Source: Wenzhouxiangella sp. (GTDB taxonomy: Bacteria > Pseudomonadota > Gammaproteobacteria > Xanthomonadales > Wenzhouxiangellaceae). From it: a stretch of 15,946 bases of DNA. The notes beneath the pieces are model-generated. The model was not told the origin of the DNA. It worked only from the letters and a program-made list of their open reading frames with translations, and ran no database searches. The DNA is taken from NCBI GenBank assembly GCA_007119095.1, contig SKQI01000188.1:1-15946 (forward strand), read 5' to 3'. A program made the translations under genes and the position numbers. Of this stretch, positions 1 through 8,054 are shown piece by piece. Numbering within the stretch: the first letter of the stretch is position 1; each line of letters begins with the position of its first letter.

Positions 1-130
1 GCTGCGCGGTAGCGGCATTGTCCAGGTAGACCAGCGGTTTGCCGTGCACTTCGCGCGAAAGCACCGGAAACTGATCCCGAAGCCGCAGCACATCCAGCTG
101 ATCTCTTACACCTGATTTGACAATTTCCAT
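1..130 (-). CDS. sufS: Cysteine desulfurase SufS, N-terminal fragment (runs off the left edge)
   Basis: Only the first 43 residues are in the window. They contain the motif FPVLSREVHGKPLVYLDNAA (residues 21-40), the typical N-terminus of group II (SufS/CsdA-type) cysteine desulfurases, which remove sulfur from L-cysteine using PLP and pass it to the SUF scaffold. The start is well supported: AGGAA lies about 6 bases upstream of the ATG. The PLP lysine and the active-site cysteine lie outside the window, so SufS versus CsdA cannot be told from the residues. The position downstream of sufBCD on the same strand argues for SufS. A 102-base gap holding an inverted repeat separates it from sufD. 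Confidence 0.9.
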   Translation of the reverse strand, partial: MEIVKSGVRDQLDVLRLRDQFPVLSREVHGKPLVYLDNAATAQ

Positions 131-147
131 CAGCGTTCCTGTGTCTG

Positions 148-228
148 ACTAACCGCAAAGACGCGAAGGGCGCAAAGGTTCGAGGATTTGAACAATTTCT
201 TCGTGCGCTTTGCGTCTTTGCGGTTAGT
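148..228. repeat. Intergenic inverted repeat between sufD and sufS
   Basis: A 17-base perfect inverted repeat pairs positions 148-164 (ACTAACCGCAAAGACGC) with 212-228, with about 47 bases between the arms. The inner flanks continue to match partly, because both arms are built from related CGCAAAG-type units of about 7-9 bases. There is no T-tract at either end, so a simple intrinsic terminator is not supported. It sits inside what is otherwise a continuous operon. It could be a REP/MITE-like dispersed element or an mRNA processing or stability hairpin; the sequence alone does not decide. Confidence 0.8.
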
Positions 229-232
229 GAAT

Positions 233-1435
233 CTAGATGACATTGTTCAACACGCCTAGCAACCAGTCGCGGACCGGGCCGGATTCGATATTCTCGAACG
301 GGGCAGCCGCGAAGCCCTGTTTGAGGAGGGCGCTGGCCTGGTCGGCGGGGATGCCGCGGGAGCGCAGGTAGAACAGGGCCTGGTCTTCGAGCTGACCGAT
401 GGTCGCGCCGTGGCTGGCGGTGACTTCTTCGGCGTAGATTTCCAGCTCGGGTTTGGCGTTGATCCGGGCCGCTTCGCTCAGCAACAGGTTGGCCGTGTTC
501 AGGTCGGAATGACTGTCGTCGGCGCCGCGTTGGATATGGATGCGGCCGTTGAACACGCCTACGCCCGAGCCATCGGCCAGGATGCGGAAGGATTCTCGAC
601 TGTTGGTGTGGCCGACTTCGTGATCAATGGCGGTATGGAAGTCGACGTGCTGGCGGTCATTGACCAGGACCGTGCCGTCGATTTCGGCATGAGCGCCGGA
701 CGCAGTCAAATGCACCGCCAGATCGTGTCGGGTCAGGCGGCCGCCACGGTCCAGGGTGTGGAAGCGGTAGTCGGCATCGCCGGCCACTTTGACATGACTG
801 CGCTGGATCCAGGCCGACTGCGCACTCTGGCGGCTGATCAGGTGATGCAGGTTTGCACTTTGCTCCAGGACAATATCCTGAACGATATTGACCAGGCCTT
901 CGCCGCAGTCACCGTGAACTTCGATAATCTGTGCCTTGGCGCCAGCGGCCAGTTCAATCGCCAGGCGCGGATGCACGTCGCCGTGGAAATCCTCGGCGGT
1001 GCTGATGACCAGGACCAGCGGTTGTTCCAGCTGACCTTCGATACGCAGTTGCCATGCCTGCTCGAATCGGGCCAGGTTCAGCCAGCCGAAAGCGCCGGCG
1101 CGGTCACCGTGATCGACGGCGTCCAGTTGAGCACCAGACTGCGGTTCAAGAGTGACGCCGTCAGGCAGGTTCAGGTCATTTGCATTCAGAAGGCCGTTGT
1201 CGAAATGCAGCACCGTGGCCGCGAACGGCAGCTCAGGCAAAACGTTCGAACCCGGAAGGTGGTCGCTGAACGCGCGCTTTTCCAACACCCGAAGCGAGGT
1301 GTACTTCCAGGCCTCGGTCTTGATGTCGGGAAAGCCGTGCTTCAGCAGCATCTTGTGGGCGCGCCGGCGAACCTCGACATGATCATCGGCCGGCAGACGC
1401 GCCTCGATGGCCAGGCTGTCGATCAGTGCGCTCAT
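233..1435 (-). CDS. sufD: Fe-S cluster assembly protein SufD
   Basis: The product has 400 residues, close to the usual SufD length. SufD is the structural partner of SufB in the cytosolic SufBC2D scaffold on which Fe-S clusters are built. The C-terminal beta-helix core holds the block ELEIYAEEVTASHGATIGQ. The histidine of SHGAT (His342) aligns with E. coli SufD His360, implicated in cluster assembly at the SufB-SufD interface. The residue two before it is alanine, where E. coli has cysteine. The N-terminus carries the family motif DIKTEAWKYTSLR. The start codon overlaps the sufC stop by 4 bases (ATGA), which points to translational coupling and fixes the start. The downstream neighbour is sufS, across an inverted repeat. 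Confidence 0.96.
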   Translation of the reverse strand: MSALIDSLAIEARLPADDHVEVRRRAHKMLLKHGFPDIKTEAWKYTSLRVLEKRAFSDHLPGSNVLPELPFAATVLHFDNGLLNANDLNLPDGVTLEPQSGAQLDAVDHGDRAGAFGWLNLARFEQAWQLRIEGQLEQPLVLVISTAEDFHGDVHPRLAIELAAGAKAQIIEVHGDCGEGLVNIVQDIVLEQSANLHHLISRQSAQSAWIQRSHVKVAGDADYRFHTLDRGGRLTRHDLAVHLTASGAHAEIDGTVLVNDRQHVDFHTAIDHEVGHTNSRESFRILADGSGVGVFNGRIHIQRGADDSHSDLNTANLLLSEAARINAKPELEIYAEEVTASHGATIGQLEDQALFYLRSRGIPADQASALLKQGFAAAPFENIESGPVRDWLLGVLNNVI

Positions 1436-2181
1436 GCAGCCGATTCCTCCAGAAAGGCATAGCCTTCTGCTTCCAGTCGATGGGACAGTTCCTTACCACC
1501 GCTTTCGACGATACGGCCGTCGGAAAGCACGTGCACGCGGTCCGGGGTCAGGTAGTCGAGCAGACGCTGATAGTGGGTAATGACGACGAAAGAGCGCTTG
1601 CCGTCGCGCAGGCCGTTGATACCTTCGGCGACCAGCTTCAACGCGTCGATATCCAGTCCGGAATCGGTTTCGTCAAGGATGGCCAGTTTCGGTTGCAGCA
1701 CGGCCATCTGGACGATTTCGTTACGCTTCTTCTCACCGCCTGAAAAGCCTTCGTTGACGGCGCGTTTGAGGAGGCCTTCGTCCATTTTCAGGGTCTTGAT
1801 CGACTCGCGCACCGTTTTCAGGAAAGTCATCGAGTCGACTTCTTCCTCGCCGCGCGCCTTGCGCTGGGCATTGAGCGCGGCGCGCAGGAAGTAGGCATTG
1901 TTGACGCCAGGAATCTCGACCGGGTACTGAAAAGCCAGGAACAGCCCGGCCGCGGCCCGCTCTTCCGGCTCCAGCTCGGACAGATCCTGGCCTTCAAATT
2001 CGACTGAGCCATCGGTGATGTCATAGCCATCGCGTCCAGCCAGGGCATAACCCAGGGTCGATTTACCCGACCCGTTTGGCCCCATGATGGCATGCAATTC
2101 GCCGGGACCGACCTCGAGATCGAGGCCTTTCAGGATTTCTTTGCCGTTGACGGCAACTTTCAGGTTGTTGATCTTTAGCAT
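1432..2181 (-). CDS. sufC: Fe-S cluster assembly ATPase SufC
   Basis: The product is 249 residues, a cytosolic ABC-type ATPase that drives conformational change in the SufBC2D complex. Visible motifs are Walker A GPNGSGKST (34-42), Q-loop Gln85 in AFQYPVEIPG, the signature FSGGEKKRNE (146-155), Walker B LAILDETDSGLD (166-177), and the H-loop His203 in VVITHY. The signature with EKKRNE and the ETDSGLD form are typical of SufC rather than of transporter ATPases. The ribosome-binding site is weak (GAG about 9 bases before the ATG). A long inverted repeat begins only about 13 bases upstream of the start, so structure in the mRNA might affect its translation; that is an inference. The gene end overlaps sufD by 4 bases. 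Confidence 0.97.
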   Translation of the reverse strand: MLKINNLKVAVNGKEILKGLDLEVGPGELHAIMGPNGSGKSTLGYALAGRDGYDITDGSVEFEGQDLSELEPEERAAAGLFLAFQYPVEIPGVNNAYFLRAALNAQRKARGEEEVDSMTFLKTVRESIKTLKMDEGLLKRAVNEGFSGGEKKRNEIVQMAVLQPKLAILDETDSGLDIDALKLVAEGINGLRDGKRSFVVITHYQRLLDYLTPDRVHVLSDGRIVESGGKELSHRLEAEGYAFLEESAA

Positions 2182-2193
2182 TTTTAAAAGCTC

Positions 2194-2286
2194 GGTTTAC
2201 GGGTTCCGGGTTCCGGGTTCAAAATTCGTCTTCAAAGTCTGGCACGAGTGACTTTTCCGGAAACCGGAACCCGGTAGCCGGAAACC
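2194..2286. repeat. Heptamer-built inverted repeat between sufB and sufC
   Basis: Positions 2194-2220 and 2260-2286 form a 27-base inverted repeat with 23 matching pairs; 11 bases (2206-2216 with 2264-2274) match perfectly. The left arm is a tandem of GGGTTCC units (2201-2220, about three copies). The right side is a tandem of four CCGGAAN-like heptamers (2257-2284, one copy reading CCGGTAG). It nearly fills the 113-base gap between two genes that are usually closely linked in suf operons. The 5' flank on the minus strand is not a T-tract, so it is not a standard terminator. It shares its architecture with the repeat at 11662-11733. Confidence 0.85.
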
Positions 2287-2294
2287 GTTCCTCA

Positions 2295-3740
<1,446 letters not shown>

Positions 3741-3751
3741 GACTGGTCTCT

Positions 3752-4213
3752 TCAGATCGGTTTCACGTCGGCTCGCGGTTCGACGTCGGTTCGAATGGCG
3801 ATACGCGGACTTGTCGGGCGAATCAGGTCGGCCAGGCTGAGCGCTTCCAGCGCCGCTTCCACGGCCATGCCGATGCGCTGCCAATTGCCACGCAGATGAC
3901 AGTTCGGCTCATGACTGCAAAGCCCGGGCTCTAGGCCACACTCGGTCAATGCAATCGGCCCTTCCATCGCTCGCACAATCGCAGCGACGGAAATGTCGTT
4001 GGTTGGCGCATTGAGCCGATAGCCACCATTGACGCCTCGGACAGAGGTGACCAGCCCCGCGCGGGCGAGGGTTTTCAGAACCTTGGCGACGGTAGGCACC
4101 TCGAGCCGCGTTCGTTCGGCCAGCTCACTGGCAGGCACGCACTGACGCTGCTGGCGCGCAAGCGCTGCCATCAGCACGGTCGCATAATCGGTCAATTTGC
4201 TGATTCTCAGCAT
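3752..4213 (-). CDS. Rrf2-family Fe-S regulator of the SUF operon (IscR/SufR-like)
   Basis: The product has 153 residues. An N-terminal winged-helix domain of the Rrf2 family spans about residues 1-85, with MLRISKLTDYATVLMAAL at the start and the wing motif SVRGVNGGYRL (57-67). Cys92, Cys99 and Cys105 (CGLEPGLCSHEPNC) match the three cysteines that hold a [2Fe-2S] cluster in IscR-type regulators, although the first spacing is one residue longer than in E. coli IscR. It fits the family named SUF system Fe-S cluster assembly regulator: a DNA-binding sensor that represses suf when clusters are plentiful. It leads the operon, with a palindrome over its own promoter, so autoregulation is likely. 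GGAAGA lies just upstream of the ATG. Confidence 0.93.
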   Translation of the reverse strand: MLRISKLTDYATVLMAALARQQRQCVPASELAERTRLEVPTVAKVLKTLARAGLVTSVRGVNGGYRLNAPTNDISVAAIVRAMEGPIALTECGLEPGLCSHEPNCHLRGNWQRIGMAVEAALEALSLADLIRPTSPRIAIRTDVEPRADVKPI

Positions 4214-4235
4214 GGTCTTCCAGCGTCTTCCGAGC

Positions 4236-4256
4236 TTGAATTAAGCATTAATACAA
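4236..4256. promoter_or_regulatory. Candidate operator for the SUF regulator
   Basis: This is a 21-base palindrome with the form TTG-N-ATTAA-N3-TTAAT-N-CAA. Eight of nine possible pairs match around the centre at 4246. It is much more AT-rich than the surroundings, overlaps the -10 element by one base and covers the predicted transcription start of the suf operon. An Rrf2 repressor bound here would block transcription. Assigning it to the neighbouring regulator is an inference from position. Confidence 0.6.
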
Positions 4257-4284
4257 TTATCTGGGTTGGGACAGCCCAAAACAA
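4256..4284 (-). promoter_or_regulatory. Predicted sigma70 promoter of the suf operon
   Basis: Read on the minus strand, a -35 TTGTTT (4279-4284) and a -10 GATAAT (4256-4261, five of six consensus bases) are 17 bases apart. The start of transcription would fall near 4249, about 36 bases before the regulator ATG at 4213. The -35 is weak, as expected for a regulated promoter. Confidence 0.55.
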
Positions 4285-4316
4285 GACCATTTTGGTACCT
4301 TTTTTGCTCTGAAGAC

Positions 4317-4349
4317 AAAAAAGCCCGGGCAGGTGATCTGCCCGGGCTT
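4317..4349 (-). terminator. Rho-independent terminator of the DUF4397 gene
   Basis: A 12-base perfect stem (AAGCCCGGGCAG at 4321-4332 with 4338-4349) has a 5-base loop. On the minus strand it is followed by six T residues (4322-4317). It starts 18 bases after the stop of the DUF4397 gene and ends about 33 bases before the suf promoter, so it separates that gene from the suf operon. Confidence 0.92.
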
Positions 4350-4366
4350 GGGTCGGTCGTCGTGGA

Positions 4367-5461
4367 TCAATCCAGCGCGCAGGGCAGCGTTTGCGTCATG
4401 CGGGCGAGATCCCAGACAAATTCACCGCCGTCGTCCAGCGTCAACGTGGCCAGAATGTTGTCGCAGGCCAGGAACTCGAAGTCGACGGTACCAATTACCG
4501 CGCCTTCAATGGGATCGGTTCCAAGGAACTGCCCACCGGCAAAGGCCTGCACTTCAGCGGTTGCCGTGCGGTCGGCGATGGTACCGTCGAAGGTGTACCA
4601 GGCCTGTTCGCCCGAACCAGCCGGGTCCCAGCTGTAAATGGTGCCGACGATGCGGTTTTCGGCCGGGATCGGCTGCAGGATGAAGCCTTCGCGCTCGGTG
4701 TCACGGCTGGCCCACCAGCCGGTAACGCTGTTGTCTACCGGCAGCTGCACCGGCAACTCACCAACCGGCAGGGCGAGAATGCCCAGCGGCTGATTGACAC
4801 CGTCACCGATGGCAATGACAGTCAGGTTGACGCCAGCCGGCAGATCAGCGGCAACCGGATCAATGAAGTTGGTTCCACCATCGTTGGAGGCGACCTTCAG
4901 ATCGTAGTTACCAGCCGGGATCTCGAAGAAACCGCTCTGAGCAAAGTAAGGCACGCCCACCAGGTCGTTGACGACCACACCACCGGCGGTACGAATCGAC
5001 ACCTCGGTTGCCTCGCTGCTGTCAGCAAACGGGGCCGCATGAACCACGCGGATGTTGAGATTGCCGGTTGCCGGGGCATCAACGTTGTCAACCAACGGCC
5101 ACAAGGTGAGGGGCTGATTGACACCATCGCCCGTTGCGATGACGGTGTAATCGGTGCCGGATTCGAGCGTCACGCTGGCCTCGATGGCCGGGTCGGTGGC
5201 ACCGGTCGGAATGACGGCGAGATCGTAATCGCCGGCAGGCAGGGTCAGATAATCAGTAAAGGCCTTGAATTGGAAGTCTTCAAGCACCGTGCCACCGTTG
5301 GCGGTGACGGTCACCGACGTTCCCTCCAGGCTGTCGGCGAATGGCGCAGCGTGAACGATCTGCACCCGCACTTCGGCACTGGCGGCCGATACGACCATGC
5401 CTGCCGCCAGACCGGCGGCTGCGAGGAAACCGAGCGTACCTTTGGATGACTGAGCTTTCAT
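4367..5461 (-). CDS. Secreted protein with two DUF4397-like repeats and a C-terminal beta domain
   Basis: The product has 364 residues. A signal peptide covers residues 1-29, with AXA cleavage (AASA, then EVRV), so it is exported across the inner membrane. Two similar repeats begin with VRVQIVHAAPFADS (31-44) and LNIRVVHAAPFADS (135-148), and each ends in VIA-GDGVNQPL; this matches the DUF4397 pattern. Residues about 247-364 (GWWASRDTEREGF, AWYTFDG) resemble a beta-rich C-terminal domain common in secreted gammaproteobacterial proteins. Cys333 and Cys361 could form a disulfide. No catalytic residues are apparent; a surface or matrix role is possible but unproven. ATG at 5461 has GGGAG 6 bases upstream. 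The frame extends 12 codons further, but that would precede the signal peptide. No convincing promoter was found upstream. Confidence 0.85.
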   Translation of the reverse strand: MKAQSSKGTLGFLAAAGLAAGMVVSAASAEVRVQIVHAAPFADSLEGTSVTVTANGGTVLEDFQFKAFTDYLTLPAGDYDLAVIPTGATDPAIEASVTLESGTDYTVIATGDGVNQPLTLWPLVDNVDAPATGNLNIRVVHAAPFADSSEATEVSIRTAGGVVVNDLVGVPYFAQSGFFEIPAGNYDLKVASNDGGTNFIDPVAADLPAGVNLTVIAIGDGVNQPLGILALPVGELPVQLPVDNSVTGWWASRDTEREGFILQPIPAENRIVGTIYSWDPAGSGEQAWYTFDGTIADRTATAEVQAFAGGQFLGTDPIEGAVIGTVDFEFLACDNILATLTLDDGGEFVWDLARMTQTLPCALD

Positions 5462-5620
5462 TACTATCTCCCACGTTGGTTTTGGAAAGGGGAGCACAGC
5501 ATTTCAGGTAGCCGTTGACGACTAGTGAGATTTTCATCAAGGAAACGTGAACGACCAACCGGACTTCGGCGGCTTCCTGATAAGCTTTCGGCCCTGATTC
5601 CCCGGGATTCAACGCGACCA

Positions 5621-6619
5621 ATGAACGACGCACGCCGACAGCAGGCAGAGCAATGGGCAGGACAGTTGCTGGGATGGTCCTCTTTCGACAGCGAGGCGAT
5701 CTCTTCGGACGCCAGCTTTCGGCGCTATTTCCGCCTGAGCAACGGCCATGACAGCTTCGTGGTCATGGATGCACCTCCAGAACGCGAGTCGGTTGCTGCC
5801 TTTCTGGATATCGCCGAGCGTTTGAGTGGCATCGTCCACGTACCGAAAATACCCGGGGCTGACATCGACAACGGCTTCGTGCTGCTGGAGGACCTTGGCA
5901 GCCGGCCTTTTCACGAAATACTGGATAGTGACAATGCAGATGACCTTTTCGGAGATGCCTTGACCGCCCTGGTCAGAATTCAGTCACAAGCAAACTGCTC
6001 CGCCTTGCCCGATTATGATCCGGCCCGGCTGTATGGAGAGCTTTCCCTGTTCACGGACTGGTTTCTGGCCAGGCACTGGCAGGTCGAGCCGAGCGAGGGT
6101 GAGCTTGATGCCTGGGACCAGGTCTGCGCGCTACTGGTGCGCTGGGCCATGGACCAACCCCAGCTGTTCTGCCACCGAGACTTCATGCCGCGAAACCTGA
6201 TGGTTGCCAGGCCTAACCCCGGGGTCATCGACTTCCAGGATGCCGTTCGCGGCCCGATCAGCTATGACCCGGTGTGCCTGTTCCGGGACGCTTTCCTGAG
6301 CTGGCCAAGCGGGCGCGTTGATGCCTGGCTGGAGGGCTACCGGCAGCAGGCGCTGGCAGCCGGTTTGCCGATCACGACCTCGCCTGACTTATGGCGTAGG
6401 ACCTGTGACTTGATGGGGGTGCAGCGGCATTTGAAGGTGATTGGCATTTTCGCTCGAATCCGCTATCGCGACGGCAAGCCAGCTTATCTGGAAGATCATC
6501 CGCGGTTTTTTGGCTATCTGGAACAGGCGATTGCGCGCAATCCCGAACTGGCGCTGCTGGATGAACTGTTGACCGCGTGGCGGTCGCGGGCGCAGCCCGT
6601 CATTCGTGATGATCAGTGA
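5621..6619 (+). CDS. amgK: N-acetylmuramate/N-acetylglucosamine anomeric kinase AmgK
   Basis: The product has 332 residues with the aminoglycoside-phosphotransferase fold. The catalytic loop is HRDFMPRN (His185, Asp187, Asn192), and the metal-binding segment is VIDFQDAVRGPISYDP (Asp204, Asp207). The IDFQDA-GP-YD pattern is characteristic of AmgK, which phosphorylates MurNAc (and GlcNAc) at the anomeric position in the cytosolic peptidoglycan recycling route described in Pseudomonas. The frame is open 32 codons upstream, but those residues are basic and unlike the family, while ATG at 5621 gives the usual length. No strong ribosome-binding site is visible at either start. The expected partner murU lies at 8055, beyond an opposing gene. 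An unrelated phosphotransferase is less likely given the presence of murU. Confidence 0.88.
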   Translation: MNDARRQQAEQWAGQLLGWSSFDSEAISSDASFRRYFRLSNGHDSFVVMDAPPERESVAAFLDIAERLSGIVHVPKIPGADIDNGFVLLEDLGSRPFHEILDSDNADDLFGDALTALVRIQSQANCSALPDYDPARLYGELSLFTDWFLARHWQVEPSEGELDAWDQVCALLVRWAMDQPQLFCHRDFMPRNLMVARPNPGVIDFQDAVRGPISYDPVCLFRDAFLSWPSGRVDAWLEGYRQQALAAGLPITTSPDLWRRTCDLMGVQRHLKVIGIFARIRYRDGKPAYLEDHPRFFGYLEQAIARNPELALLDELLTAWRSRAQPVIRDDQ

Positions 6620-6649
6620 AGCATTCAGCATGGGCCCCTACGCAGGACT

Positions 6650-7822
6650 TCATGAGCTTACGATTTGATCGCGGCCGCTGTTCTTGGCCTGATAGAGCGC
6701 CTTGTCGGCGCGGTTGACAAGGTTATCCCAGGATTCGGCCCTGTCCCACTCGACGACACCGAAACTGGCCGTCAGTCTGACAGCATCCGAACCAATGTCC
6801 ACCGGCTCGTCGGCCAGGCTGTGGCGATAGCGCTCGGCAACTTCCATGGCCTGCTCGGCGGTGGCTCCGGGTAGCAAAACCAGGAATTCTTCGCCGCCGT
6901 AGCGGAAGGCGGTATCAGAGCCACGCTTGACTTGTGTGACTCGCCCGGCGACGGCTTTCAACAGTGCGTCGCCGGCCTGATGTCCGTACCGATCGTTGAT
7001 TTGCTTGAAATGGTCGAGGTCGAACAGCATGATCGACAGCGGCAGGTCGGCATCGCGCGAGCGCACCATGGCCTGGGTGGCAAAATCGTCCAGCGACAGG
7101 CGATTATTGATGCCAGTCAGCGGATCAATCTGCGCCAGCTGCTTCAACTCAACCTGCTTTTCTCGAAAAAGCATCACGGCCAAGGCCATGGCAAAGCAGA
7201 ATCCAAACACCATCGACAGCAGGAAATTGATGAGCTGGAACGGGTCCTGCACGAACGACGTGGTCAAGGCCTTGCTGAACAGCGCGTAAGTCGCCCGAAT
7301 GATCAGAAAGCCGGCGTAGCAGTACAGGATCAGCGCGGCGGCTCGAAAGTAGAGCCGCATACCCGGCACCCTGGCACGCCACAGCAACCAGCCGCACAGG
7401 CCCAGCACGAAGATATACCAGCCCGACAGCACGATGATGCGCAGACGAAGCGACTCGCGCAGCTCGGGAAAAATGAAGCTCGAGAAAAAGCTGGCCACCG
7501 CCAGGCCAACCATCAACAGCACCCAGGGTCGATGCCCCAGATACATTTGAATGCCGATCAGGATCAGGCCATAACCAAAACCGATGGTCGCGTTGGCAAG
7601 TGCGCCTGCCTGCCATGCAGGAATAGGAACCGGCACCGTCTGCAGCAGATGCCCCAGCAGATAGCCCAGCCCCAGGGCAAGGCCAGCCCCCGCCCAGGCC
7701 AGTACCGCCCTGCTGCGCAAGCCGGCAAAATAGATGCCGAGCATGGTCGCGGCCATGAGAAATCCGCCCAGGCTGGACACGAAGGCAAGCGTGCGAACAT
7801 CCAGCATCAACACAGACAACAT
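6650..7822 (-). CDS. Membrane-bound diguanylate cyclase (seven predicted TM helices plus GGDEF domain)
   Basis: The product has 390 residues. Hydrophobic segments near residues 11-32, 39-60, 74-95, 99-118, 129-148, 158-179 and 196-219 suggest seven membrane helices. A GGDEF domain follows (about 230-390), starting DPLTGINNR (233-241), with the active-site motif GGEEF (309-313). An RxxD inhibitory site, RGSD (300-303), lies exactly five residues before it. The enzyme should therefore make c-di-GMP from two GTP and be subject to product inhibition. The frame extends 109 codons upstream and would overlap murU. ATG at 7822 has GAGGAAA at good spacing and is preferred; an ATG at 7930 is a weaker alternative without a clear ribosome-binding site. 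The signal sensed by the membrane part is unknown. The gene converges on amgK (30-base gap, no clear terminator) and diverges from murU. Confidence 0.9.
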   Translation of the reverse strand: MLSVLMLDVRTLAFVSSLGGFLMAATMLGIYFAGLRSRAVLAWAGAGLALGLGYLLGHLLQTVPVPIPAWQAGALANATIGFGYGLILIGIQMYLGHRPWVLLMVGLAVASFFSSFIFPELRESLRLRIIVLSGWYIFVLGLCGWLLWRARVPGMRLYFRAAALILYCYAGFLIIRATYALFSKALTTSFVQDPFQLINFLLSMVFGFCFAMALAVMLFREKQVELKQLAQIDPLTGINNRLSLDDFATQAMVRSRDADLPLSIMLFDLDHFKQINDRYGHQAGDALLKAVAGRVTQVKRGSDTAFRYGGEEFLVLLPGATAEQAMEVAERYRHSLADEPVDIGSDAVRLTASFGVVEWDRAESWDNLVNRADKALYQAKNSGRDQIVSS

Positions 7823-8002
7823 CAGGCGTTTCCTCGGGTTAGCTCCAGCCCCGACAAGCGGCGGGGTAAGAAGGTACCATGCAAGAATCAGACCTGCAGG
7901 AGCAAAAGCTACCGAAAGGTCACGATTCATAGCCGGGACTTGGGGATGCATGGCCTCTCCAGGCCCCCGCACGCACTCTGTGGCGGACTTCGGAGAAAAA
8001 TT

Positions 8003-8030
8003 TTGACAGGCGCGAAGAATCTGTTTTGAA
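8003..8030 (+). promoter_or_regulatory. Candidate promoter for murU in the 232-base divergent gap
   Basis: A perfect -35 TTGACA (8003-8008) is followed 16 bases later by a weak extended -10 (TGT then TTTGAA, 8022-8030). It lies 25 bases before the murU ATG. The rest of the gap (7823-8002) shows no convincing promoter for the diguanylate cyclase gene, only a small CCCCG/CGGGG hairpin near 7850-7866. Confidence 0.45.
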
Positions 8031-8054
8031 GCTGCGCAAAGGAAGCTCTGAACA

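Noticed and set aside
2201..2286. CRISPR-like array from the tandem heptamers
   Set aside because: Units are 7 bases with no spacers, arranged as inverted arms; there are no cas genes nearby.
3741..3884. Longer sufB start (48 extra codons)
   Set aside because: It would overlap the regulator gene, the added residues are Arg/Ser-rich and unlike SufB, and ATG at 3740 gives the normal length.
5515..5543. Promoter for amgK starting from TTGACG at 5515
   Set aside because: No acceptable -10 hexamer occurs at 16-18 bases downstream.
6620..6649. Bidirectional terminator between amgK and the cyclase gene
   Set aside because: Only scattered short complementarity (TGAAG/CTTCA) and no GC stem with T-tract on either strand.
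6932..8029. 365-codon plus-strand frame across the cyclase gene
   Set aside because: Very rich in Gln, Arg and His, antisense to a GGDEF protein with intact motifs; judged a shadow frame.
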